Part shown: positions 18,402-27,530 of the stretch, one piece after another | Layout of the letters: each line of letters begins with the position of its first letter | How positions within the stretch are numbered: position 1 is the stretch's first letter | NCBI GenBank assembly: GCA_017435865.1 | Contig: JAFSEF010000130.1 | Location: 62,001-126,000 of the forward strand | Direction of reading: 5' to 3' | From: Clostridia bacterium | GTDB lineage: Bacteria > Bacillota > Clostridia > Oscillospirales > Acutalibacteraceae | DNA: 64,000 nt | Notes under the pieces: generated by a model | Seen by the model: the letters and a program-made list of their open reading frames with translations, nothing else | The model's database searches: none | Told to the model about the DNA's origin: nothing | Made by a program: the position numbers and the translations under genes

Positions 18402-18692
18402 ATGAAGCCGGAAAGCAGTGAATTCAAAAACAGAGACAGATTTATTCAGTTGGGTATTGCTATTTCCACGTTGCGAAAAATGCGCGGACTGTCGCAGGAA
18501 CAGTTGGCAGAAAAAGCAAATGTCAGCCGTTCACACATCAGCTCCATTGAGGCACCCGGCATTGTCCGTCCGTTTTCATTGGAAGTTTTCTTCAACATTG
18601 CCGATGCACTTGAAATTGACCCTGCCGACCTGATCAACGCTTCCGTGTTCCCCGACAAGGTGCTGCACAACCGGCAGAAAAGCCAACAATAA
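18402..18692 (+). CDS. XRE-family helix-turn-helix transcriptional regulator
   Basis: A 96-residue regulator with a single HTH domain at about residues 18-75 (LRKMRGLSQEQLAEKANVSRSH, then HISSIEAPG and the LEIDPADLI helix). There is no C-terminal sensor domain. ATG 18402 has AGGTG upstream at six bases; ATG 18396 and GTG 18393 are less likely alternatives. It diverges from the SLOG gene across an AT-rich gap, so it may regulate both genes. A hairpin terminator follows. Confidence 0.82.
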   Translation: MKPESSEFKNRDRFIQLGIAISTLRKMRGLSQEQLAEKANVSRSHISSIEAPGIVRPFSLEVFFNIADALEIDPADLINASVFPDKVLHNRQKSQQ

Positions 18693-18695
18693 GCA

Positions 18696-18727
18696 GAAAA
18701 AGGAGTTGCCGTAAGCACTCCTTTTTG
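18696..18727. terminator. Terminator after the XRE gene
   Basis: A perfect 10-bp stem AAAAAGGAGT (18697-18706) with ACTCCTTTTT (18717-18726), flanked by T on the plus strand. Confidence 0.85.
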
Positions 18728-18742
18728 TTTTGCATTTTATGC

Positions 18743-18771
18743 TTGCAATTTGTAGGATTATATATTATAAT
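18743..18771 (+). promoter_or_regulatory. Probable sigma-A promoter of efp
   Basis: TTGCAA (18743-18748) and TATAAT (18766-18771) with a 17-base spacer, 50 bases before the efp start. Confidence 0.6.
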
Positions 18772-18821
18772 AGACACGTTAACTATGGGCTTTTGCCCCG
18801 AACGGAAAGGATTGATTATTT

Positions 18822-19379
18822 ATGGTATCAGCCGGCGATTTCAGAAACGGCGTAACTTTTGAAATGGATTCTGCAGTGTGGCAGATCGTTGAATTCCAGC
18901 ACGTTAAACCCGGTAAGGGTGCAGCTTTTGTCCGCACAAAGCTGAAGAACGTTATTGCAGGCGGCGTTGTCGAAAAGACTTTCAGCCCCACCGACAAATA
19001 TCCCACTGCTTACATTGAAAGAAAAGAAATGGAATATTCTTACAATGACGGCGATCTGTACTACTTCATGGATCCCGAAAGCTATGAAATGATTCCGATC
19101 GGCCAGGCAGATCTTGATGACAACTTCAAGTTCGTCAAGGAAAACATGGTTTGCCGCATTCTGTCCTACAAGGGTAAAGTATTCGGTGTTGAACCCCCCA
19201 CATTCGTTACCCTGCAGGTAACCGAAACCGAACCCGGCTTCAAGGGCGACACCGCTACCAACACTCTCAAGCCCGCAACGCTTGAAACCGGTGCTGTTGT
19301 CAGAGTTCCGCTGTTCATTGACGAAGGCGAAATGATCAACATCGACACCCGTACAGGCGAATATATGTCCCGCGCATAA
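18822..19379 (+). CDS. efp: Translation elongation factor P
   Basis: A 185-residue protein matching EF-P over its full length. It enters the ribosome next to stalled polyproline-carrying tRNA and restores peptide-bond formation. The N-terminal KOW-like domain carries PGKGAAF with Lys32 at the tip that contacts the P-site tRNA. OB domains follow, ending in [21 protein letters not shown]-type sequence, the standard C-terminus. No modification enzyme is in the window. The start follows AAAGGA. It is followed at 26 bases by the CD1247-type gene, a common neighbour in Clostridia. Confidence 0.97.
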   Translation: MVSAGDFRNGVTFEMDSAVWQIVEFQHVKPGKGAAFVRTKLKNVIAGGVVEKTFSPTDKYPTAYIERKEMEYSYNDGDLYYFMDPESYEMIPIGQADLDDNFKFVKENMVCRILSYKGKVFGVEPPTFVTLQVTETEPGFKGDTATNTLKPATLETGAVVRVPLFIDEGEMINIDTRTGEYMSRA

Positions 19380-19405
19380 TTGAGACAATTAAGGAGCGTA
19401 TGATT

Positions 19406-19825
19406 ATGACTACCCCCGAAAAAGTTGCATATCTCAAAGGTCTTGCTGACGGTCTGAACCTGGACAAGAATTCCGCAGAAGGCAAACTGTTTTCCGCAAT
19501 CATCGATGTCCTTGACGACCTTGCACTGAGCGTTGAAGATCTGACCGATCAGATTGACGCTGTTGACGAAGATCTTGAAATGCTTGAAGAATATGTCTAC
19601 GAAGGCGACGAAGACGACTTCTGTGACGGCGATTGCGACGGTTGTGAAGGTTGCGACGGTTTCAATGAAGAAGCTGTTTACGAAATCGAATGCCCCGCTT
19701 GCCATGAAATCGTTTACTTCGACGAAGAACTCTTTGAAGAAGACGACGCTTTTGAATGCCCCAACTGCGGCACCGTCCTCGAAATGGGTGACATCATCCT
19801 CGAAGACGAAGAAGACGACGAATAA
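19406..19825 (+). CDS. CD1247 N-terminal domain protein with acidic zinc-ribbon tail
   Basis: A 139-residue acidic protein. Residues 1-65 (TPEKVAYLKGLADGLNLD, then helices to LEEYV) form the helical CD1247-type domain. The rest carries Cys pairs (CDGDCDGCEGC, CPACHEI, CPNCG), which suggest one zinc ribbon plus a Cys-Asp loop. Function is unknown; it lies behind efp as in related genomes and is probably co-transcribed with it. I prefer ATG 19406, nine bases after AGGAG, over ATG 19400, which is only three bases from it. The tail is almost purely Glu/Asp. Confidence 0.78.
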   Translation: MTTPEKVAYLKGLADGLNLDKNSAEGKLFSAIIDVLDDLALSVEDLTDQIDAVDEDLEMLEEYVYEGDEDDFCDGDCDGCEGCDGFNEEAVYEIECPACHEIVYFDEELFEEDDAFECPNCGTVLEMGDIILEDEEDDE

Positions 19826-19835
19826 AAACAAAAAA

Positions 19836-19868
19836 TTGAAGGAGCTGTGCAAACAGCTCCTTTTTTTG
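19836..19868. terminator. Bidirectional terminator between the efp operon and the metallophosphoesterase
   Basis: A perfect stem GGAGCTGT (19841-19848) with ACAGCTCC (19853-19860), with an A-run on the left and T-run on the right. Confidence 0.88.
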
Positions 19869-19869
19869 T

Positions 19870-21216
19870 TTATTCGGGAATGACCAACGGCAGTGAAATC
19901 GGCCCGGTGGTATAATGATATGCACTTTCTGCCGTGACGCTAAGCGTATATTCTGCACCGCTTTGCAGAATATCGCCGTCAACGGTGAAGCCTGCAAAGG
20001 GATCGTCATTGACAATGTAATAATCTGCAAGGAAGGTATCCTTATAAACGGTTTTACCGTCGGCATCTTTGATTTTTACAATATATTCATGCACAATAAA
20101 ACCTTCGGGTGCGGTCGCTTCGGTAAAGGTGATGCGATAATTTCCGTTTTCGTCACGTGCTGCCTGTGCGACGGCATCTTCTGCAAAAACGGGTTCTCCA
20201 TCATGTGCTTTCATATTTTTGTAGGTATAGGCAAAGGTGTCGCGATCGTTGACGTTCTCAATGAAGTAGTCGCAGAAATAGCTGTCAGACAACAGATCAT
20301 ATCCTCTGATGCGTACGCGGCCGCTGTCATCCGCTTCAATGACACAGAACTGTGCGGCATCTTCGTAGCGTTCCGGGTGCTGACCGACAATGTAGTTTTT
20401 GTCAAGCTCAAAACGCGCCATAGCTCCGACGCCGACCGAAGTGTAAGTGGTCTGATTGATGCTGCGCGGGTCGTTCATCGGGAAATGTGAATGCCCGGAG
20501 AAGTTGATGACCTTGCTGTGGCCTGCAAAAACGGGATTGAGCTGCGGTGTGCACCACAGGCTGCTGCCGTAGACCGTACCGAAGGGATGCGGATGCTGGA
20601 AAACAAGAATCGGCTTGTCACCGGCTGTTTCTTCTGCTGCGTGGATCTCACGGCTGAGCCATGTAAGACTTGACGGTGTAAATGTCCATTCGGTCAGGGA
20701 ACGCTCTCCCGAAAAACCGATGCAGGTAAATCCTTTGACATCGGTCACGGTGTTGGTGTCATGACCGAAATATTTTACAAACAGTTCCTCGGCATTGTCC
20801 GCTTTCATCTCGTGATTGCCGAGCACGTTGATGCAGACGGTTTCTTCGCGGACGTGTTCGTTGAGCACGGCAGCGTAATTCCTGAAATCATCTTCACCGC
20901 CGACACTTGTGAAATCACCGAGTCCGAAAAATGCATCCACACCTGCATAGGTGCTGTCCTTGTCGAACATGGCATAAGCAGTATCAACAGCGTCAGCTAC
21001 ATTTTCGTTTTCGTTGTGCGTGTCGGTAAAAGCAACAATACGCACCGTCGGCACAAAATCAGCAGCCACAACAGGCAGCTCCTGTGTCACTGTCCCTCTT
21101 GCTGTCTGCACACCGCCCCACAAAAGAGTGACAAGGCAGCAGAGTGCAAGAAATCCGATCAGGCTTCCCAATATGCCTGCAATGACTTTTGCAATAGTGA
21201 TCATTACCTTTTTCAT
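19870..21216 (-). CDS. Membrane-anchored calcineurin-like metallophosphoesterase
   Basis: A 448-residue protein with one N-terminal transmembrane helix (about 9-32) and an extracytoplasmic metallophosphoesterase domain. The metal-binding blocks appear in order: FTDTHNE, GLGDFTS, VLGNHEM, VFQHPHP and FSGHSHF, all intact. From about residue 340 a beta-rich domain follows (ITFTEATAPEGF, YTLSVTAES), similar to Ig-like C-terminal domains. It hydrolyses a phosphate ester outside the cell, substrate unknown. ATG 21216 is taken because AAAGGG precedes it at eight bases; the in-frame extension to 21630 is antisense to the GH3 gene and is rejected. Confidence 0.83.
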   Translation of the reverse strand: MKKVMITIAKVIAGILGSLIGFLALCCLVTLLWGGVQTARGTVTQELPVVAADFVPTVRIVAFTDTHNENENVADAVDTAYAMFDKDSTYAGVDAFFGLGDFTSVGGEDDFRNYAAVLNEHVREETVCINVLGNHEMKADNAEELFVKYFGHDTNTVTDVKGFTCIGFSGERSLTEWTFTPSSLTWLSREIHAAEETAGDKPILVFQHPHPFGTVYGSSLWCTPQLNPVFAGHSKVINFSGHSHFPMNDPRSINQTTYTSVGVGAMARFELDKNYIVGQHPERYEDAAQFCVIEADDSGRVRIRGYDLLSDSYFCDYFIENVNDRDTFAYTYKNMKAHDGEPVFAEDAVAQAARDENGNYRITFTEATAPEGFIVHEYIVKIKDADGKTVYKDTFLADYYIVNDDPFAGFTVDGDILQSGAEYTLSVTAESAYHYTTGPISLPLVIPE

Positions 21217-21324
21217 ACATTTCACCCTTTCTTTGTTAATAATACTCGCAAAAAACGAAAGAGTCAAGTAAACACCTTCAAATATTAATTTTTTATTAAG
21301 AATTTTCATATCATGACACAGGTC

Positions 21325-21354
21325 TTGACAGACAAGCACTGTATTTGTTATTAT
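21325..21354 (+). promoter_or_regulatory. Probable sigma-A promoter of the GH3 gene
   Basis: TTGACA (21325-21330) and TATTAT (21349-21354) with an 18-base spacer, 67 bases before the start. Confidence 0.5.
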
Positions 21355-21421
21355 TAAATAAATTGGTAAAGTACGGAAAATAAATTTTGTATTCTTTGCC
21401 AAATGAATGGGGGATTGAATA

Positions 21422-24028
21422 ATGAAAAAAACATTCCAAAAAATGATTTCTTTGTTTCTGGTTCTCGTCCTGACAGGTCTGGCTATCGTGCCTGCCGCAG
21501 CACTCAGCGGCAACCTGGATGAAGCGATCATAGCCGAAACCGCACAAACTGCGGTTGAAATTGAAAGCGAAGGAATTGTGCTGCTGAAAAACACAGAGGA
21601 TGTGCTGCCTCTTGCAGGCAAACAGATCAATGTGTTCGGTGCCGGTTCGGTGTGTCCGTTTTACGGCGGTTCGGGATCAGGTTGTATCACCACCACAGAT
21701 CCCGTCAGCTTTTACGATGCACTGGATGCAGAGGGCATTGTATACAACACCTGCCTTCGCAATGTGTATGAAGTATTCTGCGGATCCAATGAAATTCCGA
21801 CGACCGACAACAATGTCATCAACAATCTGCTCGGTCTGATGCTCGCAAAAAGCAAGCTCAACGAAATGCCCGCAGCCATGCTGACCGATGACCTGATGCA
21901 GCAGGCGAAAGAGTTTTCCGACACGGCGGTCATTGTTATCAGCCGCACAAGTGCAGAAGGCGAAGACCTTGATCTTGCCACACTGCAGCTGCAAAAGGAA
22001 GAAAAAGACCTGCTCGCAAAAGCGGATGCGACTTTTGAAAACATTATTGTGCTGCTCAACATTGCCAACGTCATGGAAATGGGTTGGCTCGATGAATACG
22101 AACACATCAAAGCGGCTGCCATTGTATGGATTCCCGGTGAATTCGGCATGACAGCAGTCGCAAGAATGCTCAAAGGCGATGTCAATCCCTCGGGCAGACT
22201 TGCCGATACGGTTGCCTATCACATCTCCGATCATCCGTCAAGTGTCTGCTTCGGTTCGCACGAATATGACGGCGGCGGAAATTATGTGGAATACCTTGAG
22301 GGTATTTATGTCGGCTACCGCTACTTTGAAACCTTTGCACAGGACAAAGTGCAGTTCCCGTTCGGTTACGGCCTGTCTTACACGACATTCGAAAAAGAAA
22401 TGCTTTCCTTTGACACAAGTGAAGACAGCATTTCCGTTACCGTCCGTGTGACCAACACAGGCAACCGCGACGGAAAAGACACCGTACAGATCTATTACAG
22501 TGCTCCCTACTATGACGGCGGCATCGAAAAGAGTGCCATCTGCCTTGCAGGCTTCGACAAGACCGACCTGCTTGCTCCCGGTGAAAGTCAGGATCTGACC
22601 GTAACATTCGACACGGCCGACATGGCTTCATACGACCGCAAAACAGCACAGGCATGGGTGCTCGAAAAAGGCGATTACAATATCATCGTCGGTGAAAATG
22701 TACGCGAACACATCGACAGCTTTGTATATACGGTTGCAGAAGTCCGCGTTTTTAAATATGACGACGTAACGGGTACTGAAATCAAAAACCGTTTTGACGA
22801 CGTTTACAGCGGCTTCCCCATTCTCTCCAGAGCGGATGCTGAAAACACCTTCCCTGTATTCCGTCAGCTCAAGGCGACCGAAGCCACCAAAAACACAGAC
22901 ATTCCTCCCGCACCGACAACCGAAGGTACCATTCCTACCGTCGGAGCCGTATATGATGAAGTCATTACACTGCAGGATGTTGCCGAAGACGAAAGCCTGT
23001 GGGATGCATTCCTCGATCAGCTCACTGTTGACGAAATGATTATGATGGTCATTGACGGCGGTTACGGCACAAGAGGTATTGAACGTCTCGGCATTCCGCA
23101 GACATGGGACAACGACGGCCCGTCCAGCGTTAAGGGGCAGAACGGTCTTGTGTTTACCGACAGCGGCACCGCGTACCCGTGTGAAACGGCACTCGCCTGC
23201 ACATGGAACACGGACCTTGCTGAAAAAATGGGCATCGGTGCCGGTAAAGAAGCCCGCGACATGGGTACGGATATCTGGTATGCACCGGGCGTCAACATTC
23301 ACCGCAATCCTGCCGGCGGCAGAAACTTTGAATACTTCTCGGAAGATCCTCTTCTTTCGGGCAACATGGCATCGGCTGTCATCAGCGGCTGCAACAAAGA
23401 AGGTCTTGTTGTGACCATCAAGCATTTTGTTCTCAATGACCAGGAATCCCACCGCGAAGGACTCTTTACATGGGCAGACGAACAGGCAATGCGTGAAATC
23501 TATCTCAAGGCTTTTGAAATTCCGATTAAGGAAACCAAGTGCAAGGGTGTCATGTCCGCATTCAACCGCCTGGGCACGACATGGTGCGGTGCAAGCTCTC
23601 CTCTGCTGAAAGATGTTCTGCGTGGTGAATGGGGATTTGAAGGCTTTGTGGTGTCCGACTACTCGTGGAACTTCACAGGCACAGGCTTTATGAGTCCCGT
23701 CATTGCGGTTTACAACGGCAATGATACCATGCTGACAGGTATATGGGCGGTGAATGTGATCTCTCACGTGATCGCCTGCAACAATGCATATGACCGCGAT
23801 CCCATCGGTTTCGGCACGGCAATGCGTGAATCCTGCAAGAACCTGTGCATTGCCAAAATGCACACCAAAGCATTCCTTGAACCTTATGAATATGACGGCT
23901 CCCTGATGGGTGCTTTGCAGAAGCCGTCCGAGTGGAACTTTGAATTCCCCTATGTATTCTCCCTGTTCCGCTACCTGCTGAACAACCTGCTGAATATTCT
24001 GCTGTATATTGTCCGCCACATTCTCTGA
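21422..24028 (+). CDS. Secreted GH3 beta-glucosidase-like enzyme with permuted domain order
   Basis: An 868-residue protein with a signal peptide (1-26). The usual GH3 order is reversed: the alpha/beta-sandwich domain comes first (about 35-290, SRTSAEGEDLDL holding the candidate acid/base Glu and FGYGLSYTTFE), then a fibronectin-III-like domain (about 310-430), a linker, and last the TIM barrel (about 526-810) with KHF and VVSDY, nucleophile Asp746. Such permuted enzymes are known from Ruminococcus and Butyrivibrio. It probably removes beta-linked glucose or xylose from oligosaccharides outside the cell. The last 27 residues are strongly hydrophobic and aromatic (YVFSLFRYLLNNLLNILL), a probable membrane tail. 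Confidence 0.88.
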   Translation: MKKTFQKMISLFLVLVLTGLAIVPAAALSGNLDEAIIAETAQTAVEIESEGIVLLKNTEDVLPLAGKQINVFGAGSVCPFYGGSGSGCITTTDPVSFYDALDAEGIVYNTCLRNVYEVFCGSNEIPTTDNNVINNLLGLMLAKSKLNEMPAAMLTDDLMQQAKEFSDTAVIVISRTSAEGEDLDLATLQLQKEEKDLLAKADATFENIIVLLNIANVMEMGWLDEYEHIKAAAIVWIPGEFGMTAVARMLKGDVNPSGRLADTVAYHISDHPSSVCFGSHEYDGGGNYVEYLEGIYVGYRYFETFAQDKVQFPFGYGLSYTTFEKEMLSFDTSEDSISVTVRVTNTGNRDGKDTVQIYYSAPYYDGGIEKSAICLAGFDKTDLLAPGESQDLTVTFDTADMASYDRKTAQAWVLEKGDYNIIVGENVREHIDSFVYTVAEVRVFKYDDVTGTEIKNRFDDVYSGFPILSRADAENTFPVFRQLKATEATKNTDIPPAPTTEGTIPTVGAVYDEVITLQDVAEDESLWDAFLDQLTVDEMIMMVIDGGYGTRGIERLGIPQTWDNDGPSSVKGQNGLVFTDSGTAYPCETALACTWNTDLAEKMGIGAGKEARDMGTDIWYAPGVNIHRNPAGGRNFEYFSEDPLLSGNMASAVISGCNKEGLVVTIKHFVLNDQESHREGLFTWADEQAMREIYLKAFEIPIKETKCKGVMSAFNRLGTTWCGASSPLLKDVLRGEWGFEGFVVSDYSWNFTGTGFMSPVIAVYNGNDTMLTGIWAVNVISHVIACNNAYDRDPIGFGTAMRESCKNLCIAKMHTKAFLEPYEYDGSLMGALQKPSEWNFEFPYVFSLFRYLLNNLLNILLYIVRHIL

Positions 24029-24041
24029 TAACATAATAAAC

Positions 24042-24080
24042 CAAAAAGCTGTCCAGGGTCTGCCCGGACAGCTCCTTTTT
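24042..24080. terminator. Terminator between GH3 and MFS genes
   Basis: An 8-bp stem AGCTGTCC (24047-24054) with GGACAGCT (24066-24073), a T-run after and an A-run before it, so usable by both convergent genes. Confidence 0.85.
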
Positions 24081-24095
24081 TATGTTTGATTTCTT

Positions 24096-25481
24096 TTATG
24101 CAGCTTCGTTTTCTTCCACCTTGAATCCCTTTTTAATCAGGAAGAACAACGGGATAATCACAAATACGGAAATCACAGCCGAATACAGGAACATACTGCT
24201 TGACGGCACAATGGTTTCGACTCCGTATTCGTTAAGATACGTCACGGCAGAGTTGCGGCAGGCAAGGTCACCCAACGCAGGACCGAGTACCATAGGAATG
24301 AGTACCGTAAAGATCATGCGGATGCCCTGGAACAAACCTGCTTTGCCTTCGGGAATAAAGTCCTTGATGGCGGCGTTGAACTGAATACCCATCACAAGGT
24401 TGCCGAGCAGAGTCGGAACAACACCGATGAGTACCACATGAATGTTTGTGGTTGTGGACAACAGGAGCAGACCTGCGGTCATAAGAATAGCAGAGGGAAT
24501 AAGACCTGCTGCCTTGTTTTTGGCGGACACTTTCAAAAGCGTTACCATGCCTGCAACAAGAACAAGAATGACAATGACCGCCGTTACGATCACGCTTGTT
24601 GTGATAAAGTTTTCGCCGCCGTTGTCGGGAATGACCACATACTGCAGATACACAAGCAGATACGGGAAGAAAACCTGATAAGCGACACTGGAAAATCCCA
24701 CTGCAAGCAAGGTCAGATACAGTCGGGAATTGTCCTTGATAACAGAAGGCCTGAAACCGTAAAACAGATCTGCCCAGTAGCTTGATTTCGGTTCATTGGT
24801 TTCCTGCTTCCTTTCGGGGTTCTTGATGAGGAACAAGCCTGCTGCACCGCAGACGGCAACCACAAGTCCCAACACAAGGAAGAAGTTCTGATACGATACC
24901 GCACCCGACTGTGCGAGTGAACCGACACCCATGACCGTCACGACCGACAAAAAGCCGACAAAGGTCAGTGCCGTTTCCATGGTGGGTCTGATTTTCGGGG
25001 TGGTGATGTCCGTCAGCCAGGCATTGAATGCCGCATCGTTGCTCGTTGAGCCCATGAAGGTCATGATAATATCCATCACAATGACGACCCAGACCGTGGC
25101 GGTGAGGATTTTTGCTTCATCGGTCAGCCCCAGAATGGCAGCGATGTTGTCGCGTGTGATGAAACCGAACGCAGCCGTTACAATACCCCACAGCAGATAG
25201 CCGACAGAAATAAACAGCTTGCGGTTTTTCATTTTGTCGCTGAGCGTACCCATGAGGAACGTAGTCAGCACCGCGGCAATCGCAGACAGTGCCACCATGC
25301 GGCTGATGGCTGTGGTGGGTGCCATGGAGCCTGCCATGGCCGCTTCGGAAGCGTTGGCATACACGGAATTGTACAGGAAGGTATTGAAATACATATTTTC
25401 AATGTTCCATGCAATACCGCCCATAAAACTGAAAAGACAGATGGTAAACCAGTTGAGCTTGGTGAGTTTTTCTTTGATCAT
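24096..25481 (-). CDS. MFS/GPH-type transporter
   Basis: A 461-residue protein with about twelve transmembrane helices. GGIAWNIENMYFNTF near the start and the cytoplasmic loop GTLSDKMKNRK between helices two and three are typical of MFS/GPH-type sugar transporters. It is most likely a cation or proton symporter of a sugar or glycoside. It starts behind AGAGGA and lies 71 bases downstream of the beta-helix gene on the same strand, so the two probably form an operon that releases or recognises a pectin-like fragment and imports it. The substrate is not deducible. Confidence 0.78.
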   Translation of the reverse strand: MIKEKLTKLNWFTICLFSFMGGIAWNIENMYFNTFLYNSVYANASEAAMAGSMAPTTAISRMVALSAIAAVLTTFLMGTLSDKMKNRKLFISVGYLLWGIVTAAFGFITRDNIAAILGLTDEAKILTATVWVVIVMDIIMTFMGSTSNDAAFNAWLTDITTPKIRPTMETALTFVGFLSVVTVMGVGSLAQSGAVSYQNFFLVLGLVVAVCGAAGLFLIKNPERKQETNEPKSSYWADLFYGFRPSVIKDNSRLYLTLLAVGFSSVAYQVFFPYLLVYLQYVVIPDNGGENFITTSVIVTAVIVILVLVAGMVTLLKVSAKNKAAGLIPSAILMTAGLLLLSTTTNIHVVLIGVVPTLLGNLVMGIQFNAAIKDFIPEGKAGLFQGIRMIFTVLIPMVLGPALGDLACRNSAVTYLNEYGVETIVPSSSMFLYSAVISVFVIIPLFFLIKKGFKVEENEAA

Positions 25482-25552
25482 CTTGTTATCCTCTTTCTTT
25501 TTGTCCGCGGAAGAAACCGCACAAAACGGCTTTCGCTGTTTTACAATCCGTT

Positions 25553-26470
25553 TTATTCATCCATGTGACCGATAAAGACATTGTTCTCTGCGGTCAGCGT
25601 AGTCGGATCGGGGTTTTCAACAAGGATACCGCGGTTCGGAGAATCGGGTTCGGTCGGTGCAAGGAAAACATTGTCACTCACATTTACATTCGTCACCTGC
25701 GGTCTGAAAATGATATAGCCGCGGCTTATGCCCCATATACCGGACGGACCGTCGAAAATATTATTGCGAATGGTAATGTTGTGGTGGTTGCAGTCCCCGT
25801 GGTGACCGATGGCAGGAAAACCTGCACACTTGAAAATGTTATCATGCATCACGATATTGCGGCAAACGGTATCGTCCTTGCAAAAATCGATGAGTGTACC
25901 GTCACAGTCATAAACGGGGCCGTAAGAACCGTCGTGTGCAAGATCAAGCTGCACCTGTTCATTGTAAAGACCTTCATTGATTTCCGTGTAAGCAGGACCG
26001 TCGAACACACAATTGCGGATGGTAACATTTTCACTGCCGTTGATTTCGATGTAATGCCACCGCGAGCAGTGCAGAAAGCGGCAGTTTTCGATGACAATGT
26101 TGCTGCAGTGTACGGTGTTGACGAGGGTGGATTTTTCTGTGGTTTCGGCATTGCCGTCAAAAATACCGCCCGAGATCACCACATCATGCGTGCCGCTGTA
26201 AGCATCCCAATCGGGTTCGGAGTAAGATGCAAGCAGGTATCTTGTGACAGGATCACTGTCTGTTCTGCGCAGCACAACCGCATTGTCCGAGAACTTCAGA
26301 GTCTGGTGAGAATAAAAAATGAGTGCACCCGATACAAGATACGTTCCGTCGGGAAAGTACACCGTACCGCCTTCGCGGACAAGATCAATACATTCCTGCA
26401 GAGCCTTGGTATCATCGTGTTTGCCGTCACCAAAAACATTTTTGTTATGCCTTACATTTACGAATTGCAT
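25553..26470 (-). CDS. Right-handed beta-helix (pectate lyase/GH28-like) protein
   Basis: A 305-residue protein. The opening FVNVRHNKNVFGDGKHDDTKALQ-type sequence followed by GGTVYFPDGTYL is the hallmark of pectate-lyase-superfamily and GH28-like beta-helix proteins. Repeated coils follow (VVISGGIFDGN, IVIENCRFLHC, VTIRNCVFDGP, ITIRNNIFDGP, VNVSDNVFLAP). There is no signal peptide, so it is cytoplasmic unless exported otherwise. The canonical GH28 catalytic Asp pair is not obvious, so it may be a lyase, an epimerase or an inactive homologue. AAAGGAG precedes the start. It heads an apparent operon with the MFS transporter. Confidence 0.78.
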   Translation of the reverse strand: MQFVNVRHNKNVFGDGKHDDTKALQECIDLVREGGTVYFPDGTYLVSGALIFYSHQTLKFSDNAVVLRRTDSDPVTRYLLASYSEPDWDAYSGTHDVVISGGIFDGNAETTEKSTLVNTVHCSNIVIENCRFLHCSRWHYIEINGSENVTIRNCVFDGPAYTEINEGLYNEQVQLDLAHDGSYGPVYDCDGTLIDFCKDDTVCRNIVMHDNIFKCAGFPAIGHHGDCNHHNITIRNNIFDGPSGIWGISRGYIIFRPQVTNVNVSDNVFLAPTEPDSPNRGILVENPDPTTLTAENNVFIGHMDE

Positions 26471-26603
26471 ATTTCTTTTGCTCCTTTTTTCTGTATTTAC
26501 AGATGGGGAAATCCCATCCTATTTCTTTCATCGGTTTGACCGGTTGTTTTTTATCCTGCCGGGCAGGCACTCTGCATTCTCTCTGTTCTTTCCGTTTTTT
26601 ATT

Positions 26604-27479
26604 TTAAAACAGACGGATCTTTTTTGCAATCTGTTTTCCGTCTGCATACAGAAAACTGGCAGTTTTTCCGTCATACTCAGCAACGAATTTGTGCCCGTTG
26701 ACATGTGCCTGCAAAGTGTGTGCAAATTCAGCAAAAGCAACGTATTCGTCATATACCCTGCCATCCACAACAAGCTCGTTGGTACGTTTGATTCTGCGGT
26801 AAACAATTGTATGTCCGTAAGCTTCTGCCTGTGCCAGAATCCGTGCTTTTTCTTCACTGTCTGCATAACGCAGAACTTTGGAATTACCGAAAGCATCTGT
26901 TTGCGGCACTTGTGTATCTTCTTCAGGAAAATCCTCATCTGCTTGTATGACAGCGGTTTCAGGTGTTTTTTTCCATTTATAATATAAGTACACCCCGTCA
27001 GCCAGCATGATAATCACCACAATGTGTATAATCAGGTCAAGAATACTGTCTTCCATGGAATCAAGCAAAAGAACCATGGCGACCGTATCAAGAACAAAAA
27101 ACACCAATGCAAAAATCATTCCGCCGACTTTCATTTTGCGTGCAAACAGATAAGCAACCACATACATCAGCACGCACACCGCCGCAACCGCAAACAAAAC
27201 ATACATGGTGGGTTTGTCAAGCACATCAGAGATTTCGAAACCCAACTCTGCATATGTTTCAGGCGGCAACAATCCGCCGAACAGCAGGGCGTACTGTGCA
27301 CAAAGATACGGAATGAATGCCGAAAACAGGTAATTGCTGCCATTATCGACAGCAAGGAAAACAATGTTGACTGCTGTCAGAAAAACAATCAGCAGGATGT
27401 TATTGGTTAATTTCTTATAATTTGCCTCAGCTGCCAAACGAGGATTCTCGCTCGGTGCAGCCGCTTGCTTTTTTTTCAT
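26604..27479 (-). CDS. Unrecognised membrane protein with soluble C-terminal domain
   Basis: A 291-residue protein I do not recognise. About five hydrophobic segments (27-46, 50-70, 92-112, 117-138, 146-167) are followed by a charged cytoplasmic part (168-291). This part holds an Asp/Glu-rich linker and a compact domain with IVYRRIKRTNELVVDGRVYDE-type sequence ending in KIRLF. It starts behind AAAAAGGAGAG and lies 51 bases downstream of the GLUG-type lipoprotein gene, so it is probably the third gene of an operon with that gene and the DUF819 protein. Confidence 0.65.
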   Translation of the reverse strand: MKKKQAAAPSENPRLAAEANYKKLTNNILLIVFLTAVNIVFLAVDNGSNYLFSAFIPYLCAQYALLFGGLLPPETYAELGFEISDVLDKPTMYVLFAVAAVCVLMYVVAYLFARKMKVGGMIFALVFFVLDTVAMVLLLDSMEDSILDLIIHIVVIIMLADGVYLYYKWKKTPETAVIQADEDFPEEDTQVPQTDAFGNSKVLRYADSEEKARILAQAEAYGHTIVYRRIKRTNELVVDGRVYDEYVAFAEFAHTLQAHVNGHKFVAEYDGKTASFLYADGKQIAKKIRLF

Positions 27480-27530
27480 ATTCCGCTCTCCTTTTTATAA
27501 GTATATTCAAATTACAAAAAACAGAAAAGA

